Of a DNA stretch of 9,836 nucleotides, positions 1-6,320 are shown one piece after another (the first letter of the stretch is position 1; every line of letters begins with the position of its first letter). The stretch comes from an uncultured Clostridia bacterium (GTDB lineage Bacteria > Bacillota > Clostridia > Christensenellales > DUVY01), in NCBI GenBank assembly GCA_937895465.1, contig CALAYY010000223.1, positions 1 through 9,836 of the forward strand. Direction: 5' to 3'. A program made the translations under genes and the position numbers. The notes beneath the pieces are model-generated. The model was not told the DNA's origin and made no database searches. It worked only from the letters and a program-made list of their open reading frames with translations.

Positions 1-2
1 TC

Positions 3-692
3 TTCACTATTGTCTGTATATGTAATACGCACTTCTGCAAGTAACGCCTGTCTATCTGCACTTATACGGTTTTTTCTGGTAAACACAAATGCTCCGACTG
101 CCCAACCGCCTCCTACGACAGCCTCAAGCGTATTTTTTCCATTGAGCATGCATGTGATATCATAAGCCTGATATTGTAAACTATGTTTATATGAAGTAAA
201 TCCTGGAGCAAAATAGTCTGTACCGACTTTTTCTCCATCTATATTAAACTCGTAACAGCCCATTGCTGTTACGTAGAGCTTTGCATTTTTAATTGTTTTC
301 TTAGTCTCTATGACTTTTCTAAAAACCATAGGAACAGGTGAGATTTTATTTTCCTTAAAGATATATTTACCATCGGTTATCCATTTCCCCTGCCATGGTT
401 CGTTAAGCCGTCCCGTTTCAAATGTCATTGTTTCAGATGCTTTTTCTCCGCTGTCATCCTCAACTTCAAGAAACGCCGTGTATTTTGTAAAGGGCTTAAG
501 CTCCTCTCCAAGATAAGGAATTGATATTTGCTCTACGGTCTCGCATTCCCAATTATTTAACTTTAAGAGTGCTTTTTTTAGGCTTGCACCCTTGCGGTCA
601 CTTTCCAAAGTAAAGCCAAATCTTACATTATTATTATCCGTTACACATTCTTGCACTTGATTTTCGCAAGTAAATCTTTTTATTTTAAGCAT
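3..692 (-). CDS. GH78 alpha-L-rhamnosidase, N-terminal part (runs off left edge)
   Basis: This is the first 230 codons of a gene that continues beyond base 1; catalytic domain and stop are outside the window. GH78 enzymes remove terminal alpha-L-rhamnose from pectin, flavonoids and other glycosides. Residues 1-95 look like an immunoglobulin/Fn3-type beta domain ending in FETGRLNEPWQGKWI, the usual lead-in to the rhamnosidase. Residues 120-230 match the Bac_rhamnosid_N carbohydrate-binding domain: AKLYVTAMGCYEFNIDG (137-153), GFTSYKHSLQYQAYDIT (164-180) and VVGGGWAVGAF (192-202). There is no signal peptide, so the enzyme is probably cytoplasmic and acts on imported oligosaccharides. The ATG follows an AAAAGGA site. 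The gene lies 142 bp downstream of the small membrane protein gene, behind a stem-loop, so it is either expressed by read-through or has its own weak promoter. The family call rests on motifs recognised by eye; substrate is unknown. Confidence 0.88.
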   Translation of the reverse strand, partial: MLKIKRFTCENQVQECVTDNNNVRFGFTLESDRKGASLKKALLKLNNWECETVEQISIPYLGEELKPFTKYTAFLEVEDDSGEKASETMTFETGRLNEPWQGKWITDGKYIFKENKISPVPMVFRKVIETKKTIKNAKLYVTAMGCYEFNIDGEKVGTDYFAPGFTSYKHSLQYQAYDITCMLNGKNTLEAVVGGGWAVGAFVFTRKNRISADRQALLAEVRITYTDNSE

Positions 693-756
693 AATTTTTT
701 CCTTTTAGCTAGGACCGACAAATACCGTTTTTATGAATGTTTTTACAATAAAATCA

Positions 757-804
757 TTCGGGGCTGCCTTAAGCAAATATAAAGTTTGCAAAAGGCGGCC
801 CGAA
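757..804 (-). terminator. Stem-loop between the membrane-protein gene and the rhamnosidase gene
   Basis: TTCGGG (757-762) pairs with CCCGAA (799-804). CTGCCTT (764-770) pairs with AAGGCGG (792-798), with one bulged G and one G-T pair. An inner GCAAA/TTTGC stem (772-776 with 784-788) extends it. On the minus strand the structure is followed by TGATTTTATTG rather than a pure T run, so it could be a terminator, an attenuator that lets part of the transcripts reach the rhamnosidase gene, or an mRNA 3'-end stabiliser. It lies 31 bp past the stop codon of the upstream gene. Confidence 0.6.
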
Positions 805-834
805 AGATTTATATAAGTTGAAGTGGGTGAGAGG

Positions 835-1335
835 TTAACTCATTACTGTTGTCAATTTTGCACTTTCTTTCTTAGTCGGGTTAAAGAATGCTGCAACCAT
901 ACCTGCTATTGAAGCAATGCCAAAGAATACAAAGCCAGTTATCGCACCATATGCAGAACTCATATTCTCCGGTGTCTGAATTGTGTCAAGAATCTCCTGA
1001 TTTGAACCAAAGAGATAAGCAAGTCCTTCTATTCTTGTAGAGATAAAGCCAAACAGACAAATCATCAAGAAAAGAGGAACGACAATTTTGAGTGCATCTA
1101 CAAAGATTGAAAGGACTTTTCCCAGCAATCCGCTAAATTTGAATTGCGCAAGTACTAGAATCGCAGCCAATACAACTATTGTCAAAATGGTAAATGTAAT
1201 TAAAGTCCCAGAGGTCATATCTTTAAAATAGCCTTCCGATGTGTTCACACCGTAAATTGACACGCCTATAATCGCAAATATCAAAGTCAACAAGCTGATC
1301 CAAGTGCTTATAGATTGTTTCTTAATAAAATTCAT
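835..1335 (-). CDS. Four-helix membrane protein of unknown function, coupled to GH3
   Basis: I do not recognise a named family. The 166-residue product has four clear hydrophobic segments at about residues 11-30, 43-64, 78-99 and 128-150. It has a lysine-containing N-terminus (NFIKKQ) and a polar, positively charged tail (PTKKESAK), which suggests both ends are cytoplasmic. The two outer loops would be about residues 31-42 and 100-127. No catalytic, transporter or signalling motif is visible. The ATG directly follows the TAA of the GH3 gene (TAAATG), and its ribosome binding site (AAGGAGGG) lies inside the last GH3 codons, so translation of the two is very likely coupled in fixed ratio. Inference: it is a membrane partner, assembly factor or stability factor for the membrane-tethered GH3 enzyme. 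That the protein exists is nearly certain; its role is only guessed from context. Confidence 0.85.
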   Translation of the reverse strand: MNFIKKQSISTWISLLTLIFAIIGVSIYGVNTSEGYFKDMTSGTLITFTILTIVVLAAILVLAQFKFSGLLGKVLSIFVDALKIVVPLFLMICLFGFISTRIEGLAYLFGSNQEILDTIQTPENMSSAYGAITGFVFFGIASIAGMVAAFFNPTKKESAKLTTVMS

Positions 1336-4300
1336 TTAGTTTCCCTCCTTGTTGCGAGGATTAAGTTTGGTTGCTGCCCATGCGCATACAGCAAGTCCGC
1401 CTAATGCAGCACTTACCCATATCAATGTGATAAGCGTTACTTCCCACCAAGGCTTTACCATAACGGTTGAAATATTCATAACTGCACTGTTAGCAAAGGT
1501 ATAAAACTGATATTTCAAATTCTGTCTAGCCTGTTCAACAAGCTCAGCGTCATTCTTTGTTGAATTAACAGAGATATATTTCCACTTTGTATCAAATTGA
1601 TTATGGTCGTTATCTTTATTGATAAAGCTGTTGTTGCCGCCAAACTCAGCCACCTGTGTCACCGTAGCCATAATCATGGACTCGGCATTAAAATACTGAG
1701 CAGACCCAGCAAGGTCGGTAGAGACTACTCCGTTAAAGTTCCATTCCTCACGAAGAATTGTCTTAAGCATTCCTACATGATGAGAGGCATTGGTTGCTCC
1801 AATACGGTTGAAAGCTACCATTACTGCAAGTCCGCCGCCGTCTTCAAGACCGCCTTGGAATCCACGAAGGTCAGTTTCTCTCATTTTCTGTTCATTCATA
1901 TATACTGATATACCTGCACGGTTATGCTCCTGATCATTAAAGCCCATATGTTTGGGTCCGTTCATGATGCCTTTTTCTGCACAGCCTTTTAAGATGCCTT
2001 CGCCCATTCTGTTAGTAAGCATGGCGTCTTCAGAAATGTATTCATAATTACGGCCATTGTAAGGTGTTCTGCGTTGAGTAAGTCCAGTTCCCCATACATG
2101 GTATTTTTGAAGGTGAAGACCAGAGTTACCTTCTACAAGACCCCATTCGTAAGCAAGTTCAGGGTTAAAGCTTGAAGCAAGAAGTGTTTGTGAATTGATG
2201 TTAAAATGGTAGTCCTTCGTTCCATCAACGCTCTTTACACTGCCTTTAATACCGTTTACGCCTTCATTTTGTCCAACTATCGGATTATCAACATTGGTAA
2301 GCACATCTGACTGACTGCCGCCGTGAATGACTGCGCCGATCGCCTCATTAACTGAGATGCCTGAAACAAGCGTATCCCAATATTCGTCATTAATATTGTT
2401 AAGCTGATCTACGCCGATGAACTCTGTTGAAAACTTCACTCCAGTATCTTTGCCGTCAACGTTTCTTGCTTCTGCTCCAGTATTGTCAATGGTATAATCC
2501 ATGCCACGCATTTGAGCAATCCATATGTCTTTCTTATCACTGTCATCAATCTTATAGCCATACCAGTTTGTCGCTTCATTTTCAGTAATTTGTACGATAT
2601 TGTTATGGTTGATAGGATAAGTAGCGTCCCAATCACTTCTTGAAAGGTAGGTAACAGTATCAGGAAGCCAATAGTTCAGGTCAGCATCGTCTGCAACATT
2701 GGTAATTTTCTTTCCGTTGTCAACCGAAAAAGTTACCCCATCAAAAGAATTTAAAGCCCAAGTTTTGACTGCGCCTTTTCCTTTAGCATCCATACCGTTG
2801 TCAGTGGTGTAACCCTGTGCCGTAAGGAAGTTGTTTACTGCCTCATGTGCACCAGCTGCCGCTGTAAAATAGTATGTTCCCTGATCGAGAATATAAGTTT
2901 TTGCATTGGTGTAGTCATAGCTTGCTAGATATTTTGTGGGAACCGTAATAGTAACGGTTTCTACCTGACCAGCTTTTACATTAATTTTCTTTGAATTGAG
3001 GAACATAACAGCTGATTTTTCTACCTTATTAGTCTTGTCATATTCTGTATAAGGCTGCTGTACATATAGTTGAGCCAAAAAATAACCGTCTTTATTGCTC
3101 TTATTGTGTATTGCAACATTTGCAGTTATATTGCCGTCCTCAGTCTTATCAACCGATACGCCTGTGATATTCTGCTCATAATCAAGATAAGACAAACCGT
3201 GACCAAAAGTATAAACAACTTCATCGCTGTATTTCCATCCATTGCCTGTGCTTGAGCCTTTAATGGATTTTGCTTTAGATGTATCAGTATTAGCTATTGA
3301 ATCGTAATAACGGCTCTCATAATAGTTATATCCTACATAAATGCCTTCTGCTTCAACAATATACATACCACCGTTGTAATTGCCGCCTCCACCGCCAAAA
3401 GAGCTTCCTGCACCATTAGCTATATTCATACCAGGCCAACGGGGGTCAGTTCCAATTGATTCACCAAGTCTGTAATCCTCAATGTGTGTACCGCCGAAAT
3501 TCATCCTTGCAGGAGAGGAAAGATTGCTGTAAGCATAAGTATCGGGAAGTGCACCGGTAGCGTTGTATTCACCAGACAGTACTTGAACAATACCTGTGCT
3601 CTGATAGTCATTGATAATACCCATGTAGCCAATAGCATCAACTTCATGGCTGCCTACTTTGGCTATTTTGCCTATTTCCATAGTGTTGCCTGTATTGAGC
3701 AGAACAATGACCCTGCTGCTAGTTTCTTTTGCGGCGTTGATAACCGCAAGCTCATCTACGGAAAGCGCTAAAGGATCCTCGCCAGTTTTATTTCCGGCAA
3801 AATCCTTAGCTGAACCAGGAGCATATGTGTTTGATTCGCCTGCACCACGTGCAAATACACAGATAGCCACTGTAGAAGCCTTATCAATTTTGCTCTTCCA
3901 ATCTGATGCTGCATTGCCTAGGTTTGCTTCTGTATATCTAGAAGGTGGAACTTCACGCACTTGATAATCTTTCATATCGCCAGGGCTAGTTACATAACCG
4001 TTATTATATGTAATAGTGGTGTTACCGTATCTAGTCGTTTCTGTAAAGTCCGCCATAATAACGTCATAGATTCCTTTCATAGTCGCATCAAGCGTGTATC
4101 CTGCTGCTTCAAGCGCCTCGTCAAGATTCACCCTGTCAGCATTACCTGCTTTCAAATCGCCCGCAGACTGCATAAAAGGTTTCCATGCTGCCGCACCAAA
4201 CAGCGCAATTTTCTTATTTTTAGCAATAGGCAAAGCATTGTTGTCGTTTTTCATAACAACAAAGCCTTCACGTCCTTGTTTTATGGAATGCTCTTTTGCG

Positions 4301-4512
4301 GCATTCATCATGTCGTCGGACGTTGCGTAATCGCTCTTAAAGCGAGTAGCCTCTTTATTTTCGTTGATTTTATAGCTCGAAGTTCCGAGTACACCGTCAA
4401 CGGTAGATCTCCACGTGTCTGCTATGCCGTAGCCCATTGAAAATACTATCAGCAATGATAGAAATATGCTAGATAGTCCACGCCATAACGGGAGAAGTTT
4501 TTTACAAAACAT
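1336..4512 (-). CDS. Membrane-tethered GH3 beta-glycosidase with inverted domain order
   Basis: A 1058-residue glycoside hydrolase family 3 enzyme, probably a beta-glucosidase or related exo-beta-glycosidase acting outside the membrane. N-terminal anchor at residues 14-31 follows MFCKKLLPLWR. The GH3 C-terminal domain comes first (about 80-330: GREGFVVMKNDNNALPI, and ARGAGES with likely acid/base Glu226). A glycine-rich stretch (369-382) and an Fn3-like domain (about 390-560) follow. The GH3 TIM barrel comes last (about 690-960), with RRTPYNGRNYEYISED, KHMGFNDQEHNR (Lys854, His855) and GVVSTDLAG (likely nucleophile Asp933). A second membrane helix lies at about 1023-1046, then a basic tail. 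Inverted order is known in some ruminal and clostridial GH3 beta-glucosidases; anchors at both ends are less usual. The GTG at 4515 is only 4 nt from AGGAGG (4520-4525), while the ATG at 4512 has 7 nt, so I chose the ATG. First gene of the minus-strand run, divergent from a DeoR-type repressor gene. Confidence 0.92.
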   Translation of the reverse strand: MFCKKLLPLWRGLSSIFLSLLIVFSMGYGIADTWRSTVDGVLGTSSYKINENKEATRFKSDYATSDDMMNAAKEHSIKQGREGFVVMKNDNNALPIAKNKKIALFGAAAWKPFMQSAGDLKAGNADRVNLDEALEAAGYTLDATMKGIYDVIMADFTETTRYGNTTITYNNGYVTSPGDMKDYQVREVPPSRYTEANLGNAASDWKSKIDKASTVAICVFARGAGESNTYAPGSAKDFAGNKTGEDPLALSVDELAVINAAKETSSRVIVLLNTGNTMEIGKIAKVGSHEVDAIGYMGIINDYQSTGIVQVLSGEYNATGALPDTYAYSNLSSPARMNFGGTHIEDYRLGESIGTDPRWPGMNIANGAGSSFGGGGGNYNGGMYIVEAEGIYVGYNYYESRYYDSIANTDTSKAKSIKGSSTGNGWKYSDEVVYTFGHGLSYLDYEQNITGVSVDKTEDGNITANVAIHNKSNKDGYFLAQLYVQQPYTEYDKTNKVEKSAVMFLNSKKINVKAGQVETVTITVPTKYLASYDYTNAKTYILDQGTYYFTAAAGAHEAVNNFLTAQGYTTDNGMDAKGKGAVKTWALNSFDGVTFSVDNGKKITNVADDADLNYWLPDTVTYLSRSDWDATYPINHNNIVQITENEATNWYGYKIDDSDKKDIWIAQMRGMDYTIDNTGAEARNVDGKDTGVKFSTEFIGVDQLNNINDEYWDTLVSGISVNEAIGAVIHGGSQSDVLTNVDNPIVGQNEGVNGIKGSVKSVDGTKDYHFNINSQTLLASSFNPELAYEWGLVEGNSGLHLQKYHVWGTGLTQRRTPYNGRNYEYISEDAMLTNRMGEGILKGCAEKGIMNGPKHMGFNDQEHNRAGISVYMNEQKMRETDLRGFQGGLEDGGGLAVMVAFNRIGATNASHHVGMLKTILREEWNFNGVVSTDLAGSAQYFNAESMIMATVTQVAEFGGNNSFINKDNDHNQFDTKWKYISVNSTKNDAELVEQARQNLKYQFYTFANSAVMNISTVMVKPWWEVTLITLIWVSAALGGLAVCAWAATKLNPRNKEGN

Positions 4513-4557
4513 CACATTTCCTCCTAGAAATATTTTATTTTTAATATAACACTAAAT

Positions 4558-4597
4558 TTTATCAAAAGGAAATTCTACCAGCTTTCCTTTTGATAAA
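4558..4597 (-). promoter_or_regulatory. Perfect 15-bp inverted repeat in the GH3 leader
   Basis: TTTATCAAAAGGAAA (4558-4572) and its exact complement TTTCCTTTTGATAAA (4583-4597) are separated by 10 nt. The repeat lies between the predicted GH3 promoter and the start codon, ending 32 bp upstream of the GH3 ribosome binding site, so it would fold in the mRNA 5' leader. No clean T run follows on the minus strand, which argues against a simple terminator. It could be a leader hairpin that protects mRNA, part of an antitermination switch, or a DNA operator for a dimeric protein. The repeat itself is certain; its function is open. Confidence 0.65.
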
Positions 4598-4646
4598 TTA
4601 GATTGTTATTACCAAAAAATTATTTAACCATAAGATGATAACCACT

Positions 4647-4709
4647 TTTCAATCAAATCTTATCATACGTTTATTCAAATAGTCAATAGTTTCAGAAATT
4701 TGATTGAAA
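4647..4709. repeat. 12-bp inverted repeat bracketing the GH3 promoter
   Basis: TTTCAATCAAAT (4647-4658) and its exact complement ATTTGATTGAAA (4698-4709) lie on either side of the minus-strand promoter. One copy overlaps the edge of the -10 box and the expected transcription start, the other is just upstream of the -35 box. Their centres are 51 bp apart, close to five helical turns. The core AATCAAAT recurs at 4834-4841, overlapping the -10 box of the repressor gene. This is the layout expected for paired operators of a repressor that may loop DNA. Which protein binds is not shown by the sequence. Confidence 0.6.
4657..4686 (-). promoter_or_regulatory. Promoter of the GH3 operon
   Basis: Read on the minus strand: TTGACT (-35, 4686-4681), an 18-bp spacer ending in TGA, and TAAGAT (-10, 4662-4657). 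The TGn before the -10 box makes it an extended -10 promoter of the housekeeping sigma type. Predicted start near 4650, giving a leader of about 140 nt that contains the 4558-4597 hairpin. Confidence 0.6.
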
Positions 4710-4719
4710 TGTTGTTTAT

Positions 4720-4755
4720 TGTTCATAAAACATGTTTAATATGAACATGTTTATG
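4720..4755. promoter_or_regulatory. AACATGTT palindrome pair, candidate operators
   Basis: AAACATGTTT (4728-4737, a perfect palindrome) and GAACATGTTT (4743-4752) are spaced 15 bp centre to centre in the middle of the divergent control region. They also form a larger near-palindrome, CATAAAACATGTT against AACATGTTTATG, and TGTTCAT (4720-4726) is mirrored by ATGAACA (4741-4747). Such nested symmetry is typical of operator DNA. The adjacent DeoR-type gene is the obvious candidate binder, but a global regulator is also possible. Confidence 0.5.
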
Positions 4756-4806
4756 CATTTTTTGAAGATATTTTTTCTATAAACATCATAGAATATACAA
4801 TTTATA

Positions 4807-4836
4807 TTGACACTTTTTTGCTGGCAATGATATAAT
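4807..4836 (+). promoter_or_regulatory. Promoter of the DeoR-family regulator gene
   Basis: TTGACA (-35, 4807-4812), an 18-bp spacer ending in TGA, and consensus TATAAT (-10, 4831-4836) with the extended TGn element. Predicted start near 4843, giving a leader of about 57 nt. The build matches the GH3 promoter facing the other way. A consensus promoter this strong on a repressor gene suggests that autorepression keeps it in check. Confidence 0.8.
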
Positions 4837-4849
4837 CAAATCAAATAAC

Positions 4850-4867
4850 AACATTAATAATAATGTT
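4850..4867. promoter_or_regulatory. AACATTA-4-TAATGTT palindrome, candidate autoregulatory operator
   Basis: AACATTAATAATAATGTT is a 7-4-7 inverted repeat just downstream of the predicted transcription start of the regulator gene, where a bound repressor would block its own transcription. It shares the AACAT core with the palindromes at 4728-4752. Confidence 0.5.
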
Positions 4868-4899
4868 AATGTATAAAATCGTTATAGAGGGCAGTAAAA

Positions 4900-5652
4900 A
4901 TGTTTATCAATGAAAGATTCAAAGCCATTTCGGAATATCTAAAACAAAACAAAAAAGCCACTGTTGAAGAACTATCCAAATTGGTTTATGTCAGCGAAGC
5001 CACAGTGCGTCGGGATCTGATTGAAATGCAAAAAATGGGCATGGTAGAACGCACACACGGCGGAGCCTTTTATGTCGAAAACGCACAAGAGATTTCGATT
5101 TTTATAAGGCTTGAAAAAAATGCCAAAGAAAAAGAAATAGCTGCCTCTGTTGCACTTAAACACCTTCCGCCTTTTCAAACTGTATTTTTTGATAATTCCT
5201 CGACCTGCCTTGCCCTTGCTGAACGTATGGAGTTAACGCATAAAACGGTCATAACAAACGGATTGCAAATCGCAATGAAACTCTCTCAAAAGAGAGATGT
5301 TCATCTTATCATGCCAGGGGGTGAAGTACAATTTAACACAAACTCGGTTACTGGCAGCATAACATGCAACCAGCTCCGTGCTTTCAATATTGACCTTATG
5401 CTTTCTTCCTGTGCCGCAATTAATGAGAAAGGCGTTTATGAAAATTCTATAGAAACAATGCAGCTAAAGCAGGTGGCATTTGAACAAAGCCAACAGCGCA
5501 TTCTTGTTGTTGATAACGGCAAATTTTTACAACCTGGGATATATCGCACTATGGTATCTTCTACATTTGATGCGATTATGACCAATGCCGACGACAGCAC
5601 AGTCAAACCCTTTCGAGATATGGGCATTACAATATACAACAAAATAATATAG
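4900..5652 (+). CDS. DeoR/GlpR-family transcriptional repressor
   Basis: A 250-residue protein, the usual length for the DeoR family of sugar-phosphate-responsive repressors. Residues 5-57 form the winged helix-turn-helix, with ATVEELSKLVYVSEATVRRD as helix-turn-recognition helix and VERTHGGA as the wing. Residues 75-235 are the DeoR sensor domain, related to ribose-5-phosphate isomerase folds: FFDNSSTCLALA (96-107), VITNGLQIA (117-125), a PGGE loop (139-142) and LVVDNGKF (202-209), equivalent to the usual LADSSKF. The ATG is 8 nt from GAGGG. It is divergent from the GH3 operon, and shared repeats in the 384-bp gap suggest it controls both itself and that operon. The inducer cannot be told from sequence; a phosphorylated sugar released by the glycosidases would fit the family. 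Confidence 0.92.
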   Translation: MFINERFKAISEYLKQNKKATVEELSKLVYVSEATVRRDLIEMQKMGMVERTHGGAFYVENAQEISIFIRLEKNAKEKEIAASVALKHLPPFQTVFFDNSSTCLALAERMELTHKTVITNGLQIAMKLSQKRDVHLIMPGGEVQFNTNSVTGSITCNQLRAFNIDLMLSSCAAINEKGVYENSIETMQLKQVAFEQSQQRILVVDNGKFLQPGIYRTMVSSTFDAIMTNADDSTVKPFRDMGITIYNKII

Positions 5653-5672
5653 TCAGCTCAAAGGGTTTTAAC

Positions 5673-5723
5673 AGCAAAAAAGAACCACATTATACTGTGA
5701 TTCTCTTTAAAAAGTTTTTTGCT
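5673..5723 (+). terminator. Probable terminator of the regulator gene
   Basis: An inner stem GAACCACA/TGTGATTC (5682-5689 with 5696-5703, one mismatch, 6-nt loop) is enclosed by AGCAAAAAA (5673-5681) and its exact complement TTTTTTGCT (5715-5723). Six Ts at 5715-5720 would give a U tract. It begins 21 bp after the regulator stop codon. Confidence 0.5.
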
Positions 5724-6061
5724 TTATATGTAAATCCCGTTTCCATCTTTTGAGCTATTTTGAATAAAAAAAAGACCATGAAAGTTATGATATAAAAAAT
5801 ATTAATAAATCAGATGTTTTGCCCTGTTTTCAGGTATTATAATGGTTTATAAGCCTTATTTGCGATTGAGACAAACAAGGGTTTCAACATGACTTATTAA
5901 AGAAGACATATTATTAGGATAAATATCATTCTATATTTAATAAACATCTAAAAATCCAGACTAGATTATAAGCTTGTAGGATATTTTTCTTTTAATTCAA
6001 ACCCACTTATGCGCTAACCTAAATAGACCCTTTTTATTCGTTATGGACATCAAGACACATC
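5724..6061. other. AT-rich intergenic stretch without a recognised gene
   Basis: No convincing coding region on either strand. A TATAAT at 5835-5840 has no good -35 partner. A short CCTG/CAGG hairpin near 5822-5834 is too small to call. The stretch lies between the terminator of the regulator gene and the strong terminator at 6062-6092. It may be decayed sequence. Confidence 0.4.
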
Positions 6062-6092
6062 AAAAAGGAGCGTATGTATACGCCCCTTTTTT
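6062..6092 (-). terminator. Strong bidirectional Rho-independent terminator
   Basis: AAAAAGGAGCGTA (6062-6074) pairs with TACGCCCCTTTTT (6079-6091), with one A-C mismatch and a TGTA loop. There is a T run on both strands: TTTTTT at 6087-6092 on plus, and TTTTT opposite 6062-6066 on minus. On minus it would end transcripts of the small ORF unit at 6112-6258, and possibly of the M14 gene further upstream. Confidence 0.85.
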
Positions 6093-6111
6093 ACTGTCTT
6101 TAATAGTGCTT

Positions 6112-6258
6112 TTAACTCTTTTTACAACAAGTTGTTTTTTTAAGTTCTTTTACCTTTTTAGAATATTCGTACCAAATCCCCATATTAACAACCACTTGAC
6201 CTTGATTAAAGACCGCATTGTGCGGTAAGAAATGCATCAGTTTGCATACTCCTTTCAT
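6112..6258 (-). CDS. Candidate small protein, 48 residues
   Basis: Unrecognised. The product begins MKGVCKLMHFLPHNAVFNQG, has a hydrophobic centre around residues 20-30, and ends in a lysine-rich tail with a Cys-Cys pair (TTCCKKS). Its ATG overlaps the TGA of a six-codon mini-ORF (ATGA), which has a strong AGGAGG 8 nt upstream, so it may be translated by coupling. A strong terminator starts 20 bp after its stop. The case for a gene is context (Shine-Dalgarno, coupling, terminator), not homology. It could instead be a non-coding RNA, or the remnant of a larger gene. Confidence 0.35.
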   Translation of the reverse strand: MKGVCKLMHFLPHNAVFNQGQVVVNMGIWYEYSKKVKELKKTTCCKKS

Positions 6259-6275
6259 CCCCTTTCTTCTGCCAT
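6255..6275 (-). CDS. Six-codon mini-ORF, possible leader peptide
   Basis: It encodes MAEERG and stops at a TGA that overlaps the ATG of the 48-codon ORF. The AGGAGG at 6284-6289 has optimal 8-nt spacing to this ATG and clearly serves it rather than the longer ORF. Too short for coding statistics. Confidence 0.3.
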   Translation of the reverse strand: MAEERG

Positions 6276-6279
6276 ATAA

Positions 6280-6320
6280 AAAACCTCCTGTGTTAGTTCT
6301 ATAGTATCGCAAGAGGTTTT
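6280..6320 (-). promoter_or_regulatory. Inverted repeat that could mask the mini-ORF ribosome binding site
   Basis: AAAACCTC (6280-6287) and its complement GAGGTTTT (6313-6320) can form an 8-bp stem around a 25-nt loop. On the minus strand the downstream arm contains the GAGG of the Shine-Dalgarno, so folding would hide it. The loop is long for simple pairing; a small RNA, a protein or a riboswitch-like fold could change the balance. No known riboswitch class was recognised. Confidence 0.35.

Noticed and set aside
1597..1908. 103-codon plus-strand frame inside the GH3 gene
   Set aside because: Antisense shadow of the conserved TIM-barrel part; no start context.
3961..4440. 159-codon open frame on the plus strand, antisense to the GH3 gene
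   Set aside because: It lies fully within the strongly supported GH3 coding region, has no ribosome binding site, and its product resembles no family. It is a shadow frame.
4513..4515. GTG as the GH3 start codon
   Set aside because: Only 4 nt from AGGAGG; the next codon, an ATG with 7-nt spacing, is a better start.
5835..5840. TATAAT as a promoter in the intergenic stretch
   Set aside because: No acceptable -35 box at 16-18 bp and no gene downstream on that strand.
6043..6228. Hydrophobic 61-codon plus-strand frame
   Set aside because: It reads straight through the strong terminator at 6062-6092, and its hydrophobic residues come from the complement of a lysine-rich stretch. No ribosome binding site.
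6112..6312. 66-codon version of the small minus-strand ORF starting at TTG
   Set aside because: The Shine-Dalgarno lies inside this longer frame, so initiation at the TTG is unlikely.
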